Shown: positions 16,240 through 23,710 of the stretch, one piece after another
Numbering within the stretch: position 1 is the stretch's first letter
Layout: each line of letters starts with the position of its first letter
From: Bacteroidetes bacterium UBA1312
GTDB lineage: Bacteria; Bacteroidota; Bacteroidia; Chitinophagales; Chitinophagaceae
Direction of reading: 5' to 3'
DNA: 64,000 nucleotides
Assembly (NCBI GenBank): GCA_002307135.1
Contig: DBTQ01000027.1
Location: 124,001 to 188,000, forward strand
Translations under genes and position numbers: made by a program
Notes under the pieces: model-generated
What the model saw: only the letters and a program-made list of their open reading frames with translations
Database searches by the model: none
Told to the model about the DNA's origin: nothing

Positions 16240-16384
16240 TGTAGTTTTACACTTAGGAAAGGAAATTTCCTTGTAACAAAATCCGTAACACTTTACGTTA
16301 CAAACCTAGTTCTTTATAAAATTTAATTTTTCACAATCCGCTACTGGTAAGGGTTTCAGATGATGACAGAATAGGGTATGTATT
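16240..16384. other. Intergenic stretch with nested dyads beside the tRNA scar
   Basis: It contains the 14-bp palindrome AAGGAAATTTCCTT (16259-16272) and the inverted repeat TTGTAAC (16271-16277) / GTTACAA (16297-16303), with an inner GTAAC/GTTAC pair. They lie within about 130 nt of the tRNA-Asn fragment. They could be recombinase or excisionase binding sites, or the end of the XRE transcript. No gene is seen. Confidence 0.4.
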
Positions 16385-16428
16385 CTGTTAATCAGAGGGT
16401 CTCTGGTTCAAGTCCAGAAGGGAGAGCA
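16385..16428 (+). pseudogene. 3' fragment of tRNA-Asn, candidate attachment site (attR)
   Basis: The sequence from the anticodon loop CTGTTAA to the discriminator G (16426) plus CA reads as the 3' half of tRNA-Asn(GTT), including the 3' anticodon-stem strand TCAGA, a complete T-arm and the acceptor strand AGGGAGA. The 5' half is absent: the preceding bases do not pair. A perfect terminator follows at once, as for a real tRNA gene. Loss of everything 5' of the anticodon loop is what site-specific integration into a tRNA gene leaves at the far end of an element, so I read this as the right boundary of an element extending leftwards. Confidence 0.65.
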
Positions 16429-16436
16429 AAAGCAGC

Positions 16437-16474
16437 AAAGGGTTTCAGACTTTTAAATCTGAAACCCTTTTTTT
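16437..16474 (+). terminator. Intrinsic terminator after the tRNA-Asn fragment
   Basis: A 13-bp perfect stem, AAAGGGTTTCAGA with its complement at 16458-16470, is followed by a T-run. It is the original terminator of the tRNA gene whose 3' end remains. Its left arm is nearly repeated at 16349-16360. Confidence 0.85.
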
Positions 16475-16580
16475 GTATTTGCACAAAACGAATGCTTATT
16501 TTTAAGAGATTCGTTTTAATAGCCATCTGCCATTTATAGCATATTCTGCAAGCTAACTACCCAAAATTCTTTGTCCGTTC

Positions 16581-16607
16581 AAAAGAAAAAACGCTATCGT
16601 AGCGGCT
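16581..16607 (-). terminator. Short terminator of the sigma-factor operon
   Basis: On the minus strand the stem CGCTA/TAGCG with a 3-nt loop is followed by TTTTTTCTTTT, just past the stop at 16633. The stem is short, but the T-run and position fit an operon end. Confidence 0.5.
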
Positions 16608-16632
16608 TTTCTTTATTCTCGGTGTTATTTAT

Positions 16633-17802
16633 TCAGAAATTCTGTTCAACAGCTTTTAAATACGCTTCATTTCCTGTTTTTGTCACTATTTTGATGGCCA
16701 TATTTTTAATCTCTTCCGCCTTTACTTTATTGTTCTTGTTATAATAATCAAAAATGGTCTTGAGCATGTTTATATACGTTAGGTTATGGGCGTCAACTAT
16801 CGCCTGTTTTTTGTCTATAAGTATCGGAGTTTTTATATAGTCCAGCAAAAACTTTTCCTCATAAAGCGTTTTATTCAGTTGCCCAGGATCTTCTTTTCCG
16901 GCAGTATATTTCAAAGCCAATCCTGAAGTGATCAATTTATCTTCGAATCCTTTATAAAGATGCTCATCAACCATCATACCAATATATAGTGGACGTTTTA
17001 ACGGGCAATTAGAAAGAATATATTTGATTATACTGCTCCAATTGTCTCCATATTTATTAATATCTTTTTCATGCTCCTTGATTTCAAAAGGTTGCACGCC
17101 CATCAGTTTCAGATTAGCATTTCGATAATTATCAATAAGCATAAAATCTACGTTTACAATTTCAACATCGGTTCGTATATTCAATGCATCCTGCAGCATC
17201 CATAACGGATAGGTATCATTATCATTACATGTAATCAGCACTGCATTTGTATCCAATGACATCAACACATTATAAGCGTATAGCAGGAGCTGCGGAGACA
17301 AATAATTGGTTTTATACCATATTTTATTAACTGACTTACGGAGTTCCTTATTCAGGTCGCTAACGGCATAAGATATAACACTGGAATGTATGCCTTCAAA
17401 ATCAGGCCTCATCTTATACGCTTTAAGTAAATTGTCGCCATTTGCAGTACCAATGCCATTGTGCAGATAGGATACGTAGTAATAAGTGAAACTACCGGGT
17501 ATATGCTGCTTCATTAAAGCCACGATCTCATTCCCCAATTTTAAACTGGAAGATTCGTTGACAAAATCAGTTTTCCAATCTGCACTACCCTGGGCATTTC
17601 GGCAAGCTCTGAAGTAGTTGTACCAACTGTCTTCGTTGGTATTGTCCTTGTCAAGTTCTTTCAACCAAAGTCCTGCTTGCTCGACATAATATGAATGAGG
17701 CTTAGATTCCTGCGCGAAAGAAATTTGCCGCTCAGGTTTTTGCGCAATGGCTGTAAAGGCTGAAAATAAGAGTGCCGCTGTGATTTTGTAATTGCTAAAC
17801 AT
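16633..17802 (-). CDS. Secreted NDNDTYP-motif protein, paralogue 1
   Basis: The 389-residue protein has a signal peptide ending AIAQ. The N-terminal half is helical (YYVEQAGLWLKELDKD, DSWYNYFRACRNA). Residues about 184-225 read TNAVLITCNDNDTYPLWMLQ and then RTDVEIVNVDFMLIDNYR. The same order, GDNDTYPxW followed by R-x-DV-x-I/V-x-N, occurs in the soluble C-terminal part of DUF2723/TMEM260-type membrane proteins; I infer remote kinship. The gene at 19017 encodes a paralogue. This is the last gene of the sigma operon, 20 nt after the anti-sigma gene. The function is unknown; a periplasmic location is likely. Confidence 0.75.
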   Translation of the reverse strand: MFSNYKITAALLFSAFTAIAQKPERQISFAQESKPHSYYVEQAGLWLKELDKDNTNEDSWYNYFRACRNAQGSADWKTDFVNESSSLKLGNEIVALMKQHIPGSFTYYYVSYLHNGIGTANGDNLLKAYKMRPDFEGIHSSVISYAVSDLNKELRKSVNKIWYKTNYLSPQLLLYAYNVLMSLDTNAVLITCNDNDTYPLWMLQDALNIRTDVEIVNVDFMLIDNYRNANLKLMGVQPFEIKEHEKDINKYGDNWSSIIKYILSNCPLKRPLYIGMMVDEHLYKGFEDKLITSGLALKYTAGKEDPGQLNKTLYEEKFLLDYIKTPILIDKKQAIVDAHNLTYINMLKTIFDYYNKNNKVKAEEIKNMAIKIVTKTGNEAYLKAVEQNF

Positions 17803-17822
17803 ATAGGTTGATATTTTTTGGG

Positions 17823-18452
17823 TTAAAGAGAAACGAACTCATGATGCTGAACCAAATGGTCGTCTTTAATACTATTGCTTTTATAGGAGTTTAACTTGTT
17901 CCCATAATCTTCCATTGTTACAATATTCAGATCATCAGATAATTGGTCTATGTTCCTTAAAGGTTTCGGAGGGTCCATCTCATGAGTATTTGATGCCAAG
18001 TGTTTTACAGCCTGCAATGTCTTGACAAAAACCGTATCGTGGACACTTACTGGTGCGGGCTGTGTATATTTCGCAATAAACACTGTATCCCTGTATTTAG
18101 TTCCTTTTGCGACAGTATATTTTTCGTTCGGAAAGAAATAGATCGACAAGCCTACCGAAATCAGTAAAAGTATTATTGCTGCAGCCCGCCAAAAGACCTC
18201 TGCATTTATTGTAAACCTATTTGCATGGTGCTTTTCATTAAATCGGTCCAATAAATACTTCTTTCGTTCGTCGGGATAATACGGTTTATGGACATCACGA
18301 ATCGAGGTCATGGTTGCATGCAATGATCGGTATTCCTCCTCCGAAAAATGGCAAAGAACAAGTTCTTTTTGACCTTGTTGCAGCATATTAAAATCAAGCT
18401 CTGTAAGCCAATCAAATATTTCGTCCGGGATGTTATCTATATGCTCGCTCAT
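17823..18452 (-). CDS. Putative single-pass anti-sigma factor
   Basis: The 209-residue protein has a soluble N-terminal part (1-85), one membrane segment (about 87-106, WRAAAIILLLISVGLSIYFF) and a periplasmic part of about 100 residues. The size, topology and position right after an ECF sigma gene fit an anti-sigma factor. The cytoplasmic part lacks a clear HxxxCxxC zinc motif, so it is not a standard zinc anti-sigma domain. Its ATG overlaps the sigma stop as ATGA (18449-18452), ensuring matched synthesis. The periplasmic tail may sense the secreted partners encoded on either side. Confidence 0.7.
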   Translation of the reverse strand: MSEHIDNIPDEIFDWLTELDFNMLQQGQKELVLCHFSEEEYRSLHATMTSIRDVHKPYYPDERKKYLLDRFNEKHHANRFTINAEVFWRAAAIILLLISVGLSIYFFPNEKYTVAKGTKYRDTVFIAKYTQPAPVSVHDTVFVKTLQAVKHLASNTHEMDPPKPLRNIDQLSDDLNIVTMEDYGNKLNSYKSNSIKDDHLVQHHEFVSL

Positions 18453-19015
18453 AAGTTGAAATCTTTTAACCTTCGTTCAAATTTTTTTAGCATGTAGTAA
18501 ATACAGGACTTAACAGAGCCTTTTGGTATGTTTGCTATCGCAGCAATATCCAGCAGACTGAGTTCCTGTTCAAAACGCAAGAGATACACCAGTCGCTCTT
18601 TTTCACTTAGTTCTTCCAAAACCGCTTTTATAGTTTCACTAAGCAATTGCTTGTCCTTTCCGAACATATCAGGCAGCCATTCATGATCTTTACTGTCGGT
18701 TAACTGTTCACGGATTTTGCTTCGGTTGCGCTCATTTCTTAATACATTTTTGCAAGCATTTGCAGTTACTGTATAAACCCAGGTGGTGAATTTTTTATTG
18801 ATGTCAAACTTTTCCGGTCGCTCTATTATTTTTATAAAAACATCGTGTATTATATCTACAGCTTGTTCCCTGTCTCGCATGTAACCGGTAGCAAAAAAAA
18901 GCAGCTTAGCATAATAGCGTTCATATAACGTCTCAAAGGCTTTATGGTTGCCCTTGGTTACAAGTTGCATCAAATGCTCATCGCTCGCTGTATTTATATT
19001 TGTAAAACCAAACAA
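18449..19015 (-). CDS. ECF-type RNA polymerase sigma factor
   Basis: The 188-residue protein has sigma region 2 (about 24-90: AFETLYERYYAKLLFFATGY, QAVDIIHDVFIKI, FTTWVYTVTANACKNVLR) and region 4 (about 130-183: LSEKERLVYLLRFEQELSLL, IPKGSVKSCIYYMLKKFERR). The start is a TTG at 19013-19015, one base after the TAA of the upstream gene, because the next in-frame ATG would cut into region 2. It should direct polymerase to a small regulon, probably including its own operon. The order on the minus strand is secreted protein, sigma, anti-sigma, secreted paralogue. Confidence 0.9.
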   Translation of the reverse strand: MFGFTNINTASDEHLMQLVTKGNHKAFETLYERYYAKLLFFATGYMRDREQAVDIIHDVFIKIIERPEKFDINKKFTTWVYTVTANACKNVLRNERNRSKIREQLTDSKDHEWLPDMFGKDKQLLSETIKAVLEELSEKERLVYLLRFEQELSLLDIAAIANIPKGSVKSCIYYMLKKFERRLKDFNL

Positions 19016-19016
19016 G

Positions 19017-20186
19017 TTATCGCCGGGCTATATGTTTTTTGACTTCTTCCTCATACTGCGTCTTTTTACTTACCGACAACAATTTTTCTTCTATCCACTT
19101 CATCTTCTGCAACTCTCCTGATGCTTTGTAATGATCATATAGTTTTATCATAGGCACAATATAATTGCCGTTAATGCGTGTTGTCAATGCTGCAGCAATA
19201 TCGCTGTAGAAGGCATTGTTCAAATAATCCAAAGCATATAATTGTTCAAAATTCTTCTTTAGTAAGGCCATATTGTCTAAGGGGTCACTGCTATAACGAT
19301 AGGTTAGTCCGACTAAATACAGTTTATCCTGTATATTTGGTACAGCAACTTCAGAAATATGAGCTGCAGTGAGCCCAATATAAAAAGAAAGCCCTTTTTT
19401 GTTGCTTGCCAACAGTCGTGGAACTACCTTGTAAAATGCCGATTCCACCTCGTCAGAATTATTCGGAACACTCCAATCCACCTTTATATTGGATACGCCA
19501 AGATCTTCAAAAACCCTTTTTCGGTAATCATCCTGAAGCAACATACTTAAATTCAGAATATGCACATCTCGTCTCACGCCAAGTGCCTGTAGTACCCATG
19601 CAGGATAGGTGTCATTATCTCCAATCGTTACCAATATTGCATTGCTGTCCAATCCTGCCAGCACATTATAATTATAATAGAGCATCCCTGCAGATACTTG
19701 ACCCGCGTCATATTTCCGTTTGGCATACTCATATTTATCAGAAATATTTCCCTGTATTTCAGCTACATTCATCATGTGATCCAAATGCTCGGTTCTGTTG
19801 GCACCTAGCTCGTCCGCCTTTTTTAAATAGTTAAGCTGATTCAGATTTAATCCTCCGGCAAGCCATTTGACAAGATTCAATTCATAAGTTCCCGGAATAG
19901 CCCTTTCCATATCCTTAATAAGCGCGTTTGTTTCTTCCTGTTTTTGGGTTCCACTACGCTTATCTTGTTCGTCATGAAATGACAATAACCGTTTTGCATA
20001 GTATAAATTATACCACGCAATCGCATTGCCGGAGTCCCTATTGATTTCATTCTTCCAAAGGATTGATTGCTCTTTATACCAGGTAGCCGGATGCTGTTCT
20101 CTACTATATGGATATACCGGCTGCGGCTTCTGGCAGTAAGCAGTTGTTATATTAAATAACAGTATTATGGTTAATAGTGCTTTCAA
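19017..20186 (-). CDS. Secreted GDNDTYP-motif protein, paralogue 2
   Basis: A TTG at 20184-20186 gives a clean signal peptide (MKALLTIILLF through TAYCQ); the in-frame ATG at 20255 would add 23 residues in front of it, so I prefer the TTG. The mature protein is helical (WYKEQSILWKNEINRD, AIAWYNLYYAKRLL), then SNAILVTIGDNDTYPAWVLQ and RRDVHILNLSMLLQDDYR, matching the paralogue at 16633 in order and spacing. It is the first gene of the sigma operon. The Asp/Asn-rich GDNDTYP loop suggests metal or ligand binding, which is inference. Confidence 0.75.
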   Translation of the reverse strand: MKALLTIILLFNITTAYCQKPQPVYPYSREQHPATWYKEQSILWKNEINRDSGNAIAWYNLYYAKRLLSFHDEQDKRSGTQKQEETNALIKDMERAIPGTYELNLVKWLAGGLNLNQLNYLKKADELGANRTEHLDHMMNVAEIQGNISDKYEYAKRKYDAGQVSAGMLYYNYNVLAGLDSNAILVTIGDNDTYPAWVLQALGVRRDVHILNLSMLLQDDYRKRVFEDLGVSNIKVDWSVPNNSDEVESAFYKVVPRLLASNKKGLSFYIGLTAAHISEVAVPNIQDKLYLVGLTYRYSSDPLDNMALLKKNFEQLYALDYLNNAFYSDIAAALTTRINGNYIVPMIKLYDHYKASGELQKMKWIEEKLLSVSKKTQYEEEVKKHIARR

Positions 20187-20320
20187 TGTAATATTCTTGT
20201 CTCTATTATACCCGTATCTTTCAATTAGGTTCAACGAAGCAAAACAGATTTCCACTAAAGTAACCTCCTAATGGCATCAAATGAGTAATTTTCTTTAATG
20301 CTATTGTAAAAAGGGTAGAT

Positions 20321-20394
20321 TCTTCCTTAGTTCAGTTGATTAGAGCATCCGACTGCTAATCAGATGCTCTCTAGTTCAAGTCTAGAAGGGAGAG
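20321..20394 (+). tRNA. tRNA-like gene: Asn-type body with GCU anticodon
   Basis: A complete class I cloverleaf can be drawn: acceptor TCTTCCT/AGGGAGA (7 bp), D-arm GTTC/GAGC, anticodon arm TCCGA/TCAGA with one C-A mismatch and loop CTGCTAA (anticodon GCT), a 5-nt variable loop, T-arm TCTAG/CTAGA, and discriminator G. Serine tRNAs need a long variable arm, so this is not a normal tRNA-Ser. The body matches the tRNA-Asn fragment at 16385. One of the differences is a compensated pair in the T-stem. It may be a pseudogene, or a divergent and still folded tRNA. Confidence 0.6.
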
Positions 20395-20404
20395 CAAGTA
20401 CAAT

Positions 20405-20436
20405 AAAGGGTTTCAATTGCTCGAAACCCTTTTTTA
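20405..20436 (+). terminator. Intrinsic terminator after the tRNA-like gene
   Basis: AAAGGGTTTC pairs with GAAACCCTTT (10 bp, 8-nt loop) and a run of T follows. The stem core resembles the one behind the tRNA-Asn fragment, supporting duplication of the whole tRNA unit. Confidence 0.8.
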
Positions 20437-20497
20437 CTTTTACTCCACGGCCATCATCATGATCGTCTTTAGTGCTTATATCGCCTGTATAATAATG

Positions 20498-21382
20498 CTA
20501 ACTTTTATTAAATGATGGATACGGAACAAACTCTGCGTCATCGCCTTTTATTTTATCAAATGTTTGAGCCATCCATTTTTGCTTCGCTTCATGAATCAGC
20601 TCTTTGGAAGAGGCAACAAAATTCCAATCGATAAAACGTTCCTCAGCAAAGGGCTCTCCACCAAATAGATAAACGGTACTGTTGGCCTCCATAATAAACG
20701 CACATAAACTACTTTCATTGGCCACTAACAATTGCTTTGGTTCATAAATATTACCCTCACTTTCAATACTTCCCTCCAATATATACAAGCCTGCTTCACC
20801 ATACAATTCAGCACCAATATTTACAGTTTGCCTGCTGCCGCTTTTGATCTCTATCATAAAAAGCTTACTGTACACAGGAACCGAAGACTTATGACCTAAG
20901 GCCTCGCCCGCCACCAATTTAAAACGTAGATCTCCTTGCGTCCACGCAGGTATTTTCGCTTCGTCAATATGAAAAAATTCGGGATCCATTTGTTCCAGTT
21001 CTTTTGGCAATGCCACCCAAATTTGTAAACCATGCATACTTTTATCCGAATGCCGCAAGTACTCTGGTGTTCGTTCGGAATGGACAATCCCTTTTCCTGC
21101 AGTCATCCAATTCACAGCACCGGGTTTTATTTCCACAGCATTGCCCAAAGTATCGCGGTGCATAATACTCCCTTCAAACAAAAAGGTAAGTGTAGAGAGT
21201 CCTATATGCGGATGTGGCATGACATCAAAGTTTTCACGCTCATTCAATTTTACCGGCCCCATGTGATCAATAAAAATGAAAGGACCAACCATCCTCTTTT
21301 GCTTGAATGGCAGCAAGCGACCAACCATAAATTTACCAATACTGGCAGCTCTTTCTTCTATAACAAGATTAATGTTTGACAT
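20498..21382 (-). CDS. Pirin-family protein (YhaK/Pirin-like bicupin)
   Basis: The 294-residue protein matches the pirin bicupin family in length and landmarks: VGPFIFIDHMGPV near residue 32, the metal-binding PHPHIGLSTLTFLFEGSIMH (about 57-76), and TAGKGIVHSER (about 94-104) in cupin 1, followed by the second barrel. Pirins bind iron and some have quercetinase activity or act as redox-sensitive regulators; which applies here cannot be told. It appears to be a stand-alone gene just right of the tRNA-like gene. Confidence 0.92.
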   Translation of the reverse strand: MSNINLVIEERAASIGKFMVGRLLPFKQKRMVGPFIFIDHMGPVKLNERENFDVMPHPHIGLSTLTFLFEGSIMHRDTLGNAVEIKPGAVNWMTAGKGIVHSERTPEYLRHSDKSMHGLQIWVALPKELEQMDPEFFHIDEAKIPAWTQGDLRFKLVAGEALGHKSSVPVYSKLFMIEIKSGSRQTVNIGAELYGEAGLYILEGSIESEGNIYEPKQLLVANESSLCAFIMEANSTVYLFGGEPFAEERFIDWNFVASSKELIHEAKQKWMAQTFDKIKGDDAEFVPYPSFNKS

Positions 21383-21449
21383 GATGAATTATATTGAGTT
21401 ATTATGATACGGCAAAGTTCAACGTTTCGCTTGTTCAACTTTTATACAA

Positions 21450-23009
21450 TTAAATCGTTTGTCCTCCAAGATTTACAAGCGTTTGGGTATCGGTATCGAG
21501 TAATATATTGCTGATTTCGGCAGATAGTTCCTTTTTCGTTTTCAAACCCAAGTCTTTGAGCTTAGTGGCTTGGAGTACAAGGTTATCATTGCCGGTAGTC
21601 AGCTGCTTGTAAGCATCTTCGTAGCTGCTTTGTGCACGGTCGAGCTGCGTTCCTATACCTTGCAGATTGGCCACGAAGCCTACAAATTTATCATACAACT
21701 TTGCACCTCGTTCAGCAATCTCCTGTGCATTCTGATTTTGGTATTCTCTTTTCCAAAGGTCGGCAATGAGCTTAAGCGAAGTAATGAGGTTGGTAGGGCT
21801 TAACAATAAAATTCTTCTATCGTAAGCAAAATTCCACAAATCGGCATCGCCCTGCAATGCTGCAATATAGGCAGGCTCGCTGGGTACAAAGAGCATTACA
21901 AAATCAAGGGCTTTGTCATAGTCGTCATAACCTTTGGCGCTCAGCGCAATAATATGATTTTTAATGGCAGCAACGTGTGCCGTCAATTCCTTGGTCTGCT
22001 CCTCCACATCTGTTGCCGCCAGCAATCGGGTAAAGGCATTGAGCGACACTTTCGAATCAATAATAACACTCCTATTGTCGGGGTATTTGATGACCGCATC
22101 AGGTCGCATCTTTTTGCCTTCGGCATCGGATCGCATACTGTTGCCGGACGCATCCAGCAGCTCGTGCTCCATAAAGTATTCGCGGTTTTTGACCAATCCC
22201 GATTTTTCTAAGATACTTTCCAATATCATTTCACCCCAACGCCCCTGTGTTTTAGCCTCGCCTTTGAGCGCTTTAGTAAGGTTCCGGGCTTCTTCACTGA
22301 TGATCTGATTGAGTTGTGCCAGTTCTTTTACCTTTTCGCCGAGCGAAAAGCGTTCTTTCGATTCTGTTTTATACACTTCATCTACCTGCTTCTTAAACTC
22401 ATCAATATTTTTCCCCAAGGGCTCTAGTATCGTCTTCAGGTTATTTTTATTGAGCTCCGTAAATTTTTCTGTTTTAGTATCAAGTATTTTATTGGCAATA
22501 TGCTCAAACTCCATGTTGAATTTCTTACCCAGTTCATCCATGTCTTTGTACTGTTGCTGCAACTTATCTTTCAGTGCATTATTGTTAGCTGTTGCGGTAG
22601 CCAATAATTGATTGCACTGTGCCCATTCTCCTTTCAGCTGCCTCATTTCTTCCTGCAATTGCTGTATTCCGTTATCTTTTTCAACAATAGTTTGCCGGGT
22701 AGCCAAGAGCTGCGCCTGAGCCACATACCATTGATTATTGACCTCCAGTAAGTCTTTGGCATGTATTGCAGCAGTTTCCTGCAACGCTTTATGCTCTTTT
22801 TGCTGCACGGTCAGTATATCCTGAAGTGCCCGATATTGTGCCGAGGATGTTGCCTGTTGCACTACCAACTCCTGTTCTGACTGATGAAGTTTTTGTTGTG
22901 CAATTCCCTGAATTTCCCGATTCGCCGCACTTACTTTGGCAGTAGCAACGAACCAACCTGTAATGGCGCCTAAAAGAATGCCGATGATAAGGTATAGTAT
23001 AAAGGACAT
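21450..23009 (-). CDS. rmuC: DNA recombination protein RmuC
   Basis: The 519-residue protein has an N-terminal membrane anchor (about residues 4-23), a long coiled coil (about 30-215) and the RmuC nuclease-like domain (about 225-480). The domain shows GRWGEMILESILEKSGL, KKMRPDAVIKYPDNRSVIID and SKVSLNAFTRLL, the conserved D...D-x-K arrangement of the PD-(D/E)xK-like fold. RmuC limits recombination between inverted repeats. It lies downstream of rimM on the same strand, with a terminator between them. Confidence 0.93.
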   Translation of the reverse strand: MSFILYLIIGILLGAITGWFVATAKVSAANREIQGIAQQKLHQSEQELVVQQATSSAQYRALQDILTVQQKEHKALQETAAIHAKDLLEVNNQWYVAQAQLLATRQTIVEKDNGIQQLQEEMRQLKGEWAQCNQLLATATANNNALKDKLQQQYKDMDELGKKFNMEFEHIANKILDTKTEKFTELNKNNLKTILEPLGKNIDEFKKQVDEVYKTESKERFSLGEKVKELAQLNQIISEEARNLTKALKGEAKTQGRWGEMILESILEKSGLVKNREYFMEHELLDASGNSMRSDAEGKKMRPDAVIKYPDNRSVIIDSKVSLNAFTRLLAATDVEEQTKELTAHVAAIKNHIIALSAKGYDDYDKALDFVMLFVPSEPAYIAALQGDADLWNFAYDRRILLLSPTNLITSLKLIADLWKREYQNQNAQEIAERGAKLYDKFVGFVANLQGIGTQLDRAQSSYEDAYKQLTTGNDNLVLQATKLKDLGLKTKKELSAEISNILLDTDTQTLVNLGGQTI

Positions 23010-23076
23010 AATGATGTTGTGTTTGGGTAAATATAAAAGTGCTGTAATGATTTATAAATCCGGCTATAGAACATAG

Positions 23077-23105
23077 AAAAGGTTTCAATTGCTTGAAACC
23101 TTTTT
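23077..23105 (-). terminator. Terminator after rimM
   Basis: AAAAGGTTTCAA and TTGAAACCTTTT form a 12-bp stem with a 4-nt loop; T-rich sequence follows on both strands. It sits directly after the rimM stop at 23108. Confidence 0.75.
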
Positions 23106-23107
23106 CG

Positions 23108-23608
23108 CTAAATATCCAAAAGTCCTTCAGGCAAATTCATTCGGATGTATTTATTGCGCAGGTTCACCTCTACAATCATTTGGGGTATTAATGGAATCAA
23201 TACTTCTTTCCCATCATGTACAATTGTGCCAAGCCATTGATGCCCTGTCTGTACAACATCTGTCAGACTGCCCAGACTGCCCTTTTCTGCATCAACAATA
23301 TTAAAGCCTATCCATAGTAAAGGTGTATCTGTACTCGCCTTTCCTAATATGTCTTCTTCTACAAATACATGCTTGCCTACCATTTTCTTAGCTGCTTCCA
23401 CAGTATCAATATCTTCTACTATAATGTGGTATTCCGAATCACTTATTCGTTTGGCCTGACTTACAAAATAAGGGATATTACTGTCCTTATGTATCGCAAT
23501 AAAAAGAACATGGTCCTGCTTGAGCCAATTGCTTTTACCAGCCACATGGCTCAATACCATGGTACCTTGCAACCCATGTGTAGCCACTATTTTACCAACT
23601 CGTATCAT
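23108..23608 (-). CDS. rimM: 16S rRNA processing protein RimM
   Basis: The start is placed at the ATG at 23608, because MIRVGKIVATHGLQG is the canonical RimM opening and a -7 element lies just upstream. The frame runs 40 codons further upstream without similarity. The 166 residues contain the N-terminal beta-barrel (1-90) and the C-terminal PRC-like barrel (about 95-166; LIPLIPQMIVEVNLRNKYIR). RimM assists maturation of the 30S head by binding S19. The gene is divergent from surE. Confidence 0.9.
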   Translation of the reverse strand: MIRVGKIVATHGLQGTMVLSHVAGKSNWLKQDHVLFIAIHKDSNIPYFVSQAKRISDSEYHIIVEDIDTVEAAKKMVGKHVFVEEDILGKASTDTPLLWIGFNIVDAEKGSLGSLTDVVQTGHQWLGTIVHDGKEVLIPLIPQMIVEVNLRNKYIRMNLPEGLLDI

Positions 23609-23613
23609 GGCGG

Positions 23614-23621
23614 CAAAGTTA
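23614..23621 (-). promoter_or_regulatory. -7 element for rimM
   Basis: TAACTTTG on the minus strand ends 5 nt before the ATG of rimM, so the leader must be very short. No convincing -33 element was seen at the usual spacing. Confidence 0.4.
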
Positions 23622-23698
23622 ACAGGAAATTTGTTGTTCTCTGATCGAACATTTGTTCCGGCAACAAAACTATAACTTGTCACCCAATACGATTTCGG

Positions 23699-23706
23699 TA
23701 ATTTCG
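23699..23706 (+). promoter_or_regulatory. -7 element for surE
   Basis: TAATTTCG is preceded by TTG at 19-nt spacing and lies 4 nt before the surE ATG. It fits the Bacteroidota TAnnTTTG pattern with one change and implies a nearly leaderless transcript. Confidence 0.4.
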
Positions 23707-23710
23707 CAGT

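Noticed and set aside
16321..16428. Complete tRNA-Asn gene
   Set aside because: Only the part from the anticodon loop onward matches; the bases before it form neither an acceptor, D-arm nor anticodon 5' strand.
20321..20394. Ordinary tRNA-Ser(GCU)
   Set aside because: The variable region is 5 nt, whereas serine tRNAs have a long arm; acceptor stem and discriminator match tRNA-Asn instead.
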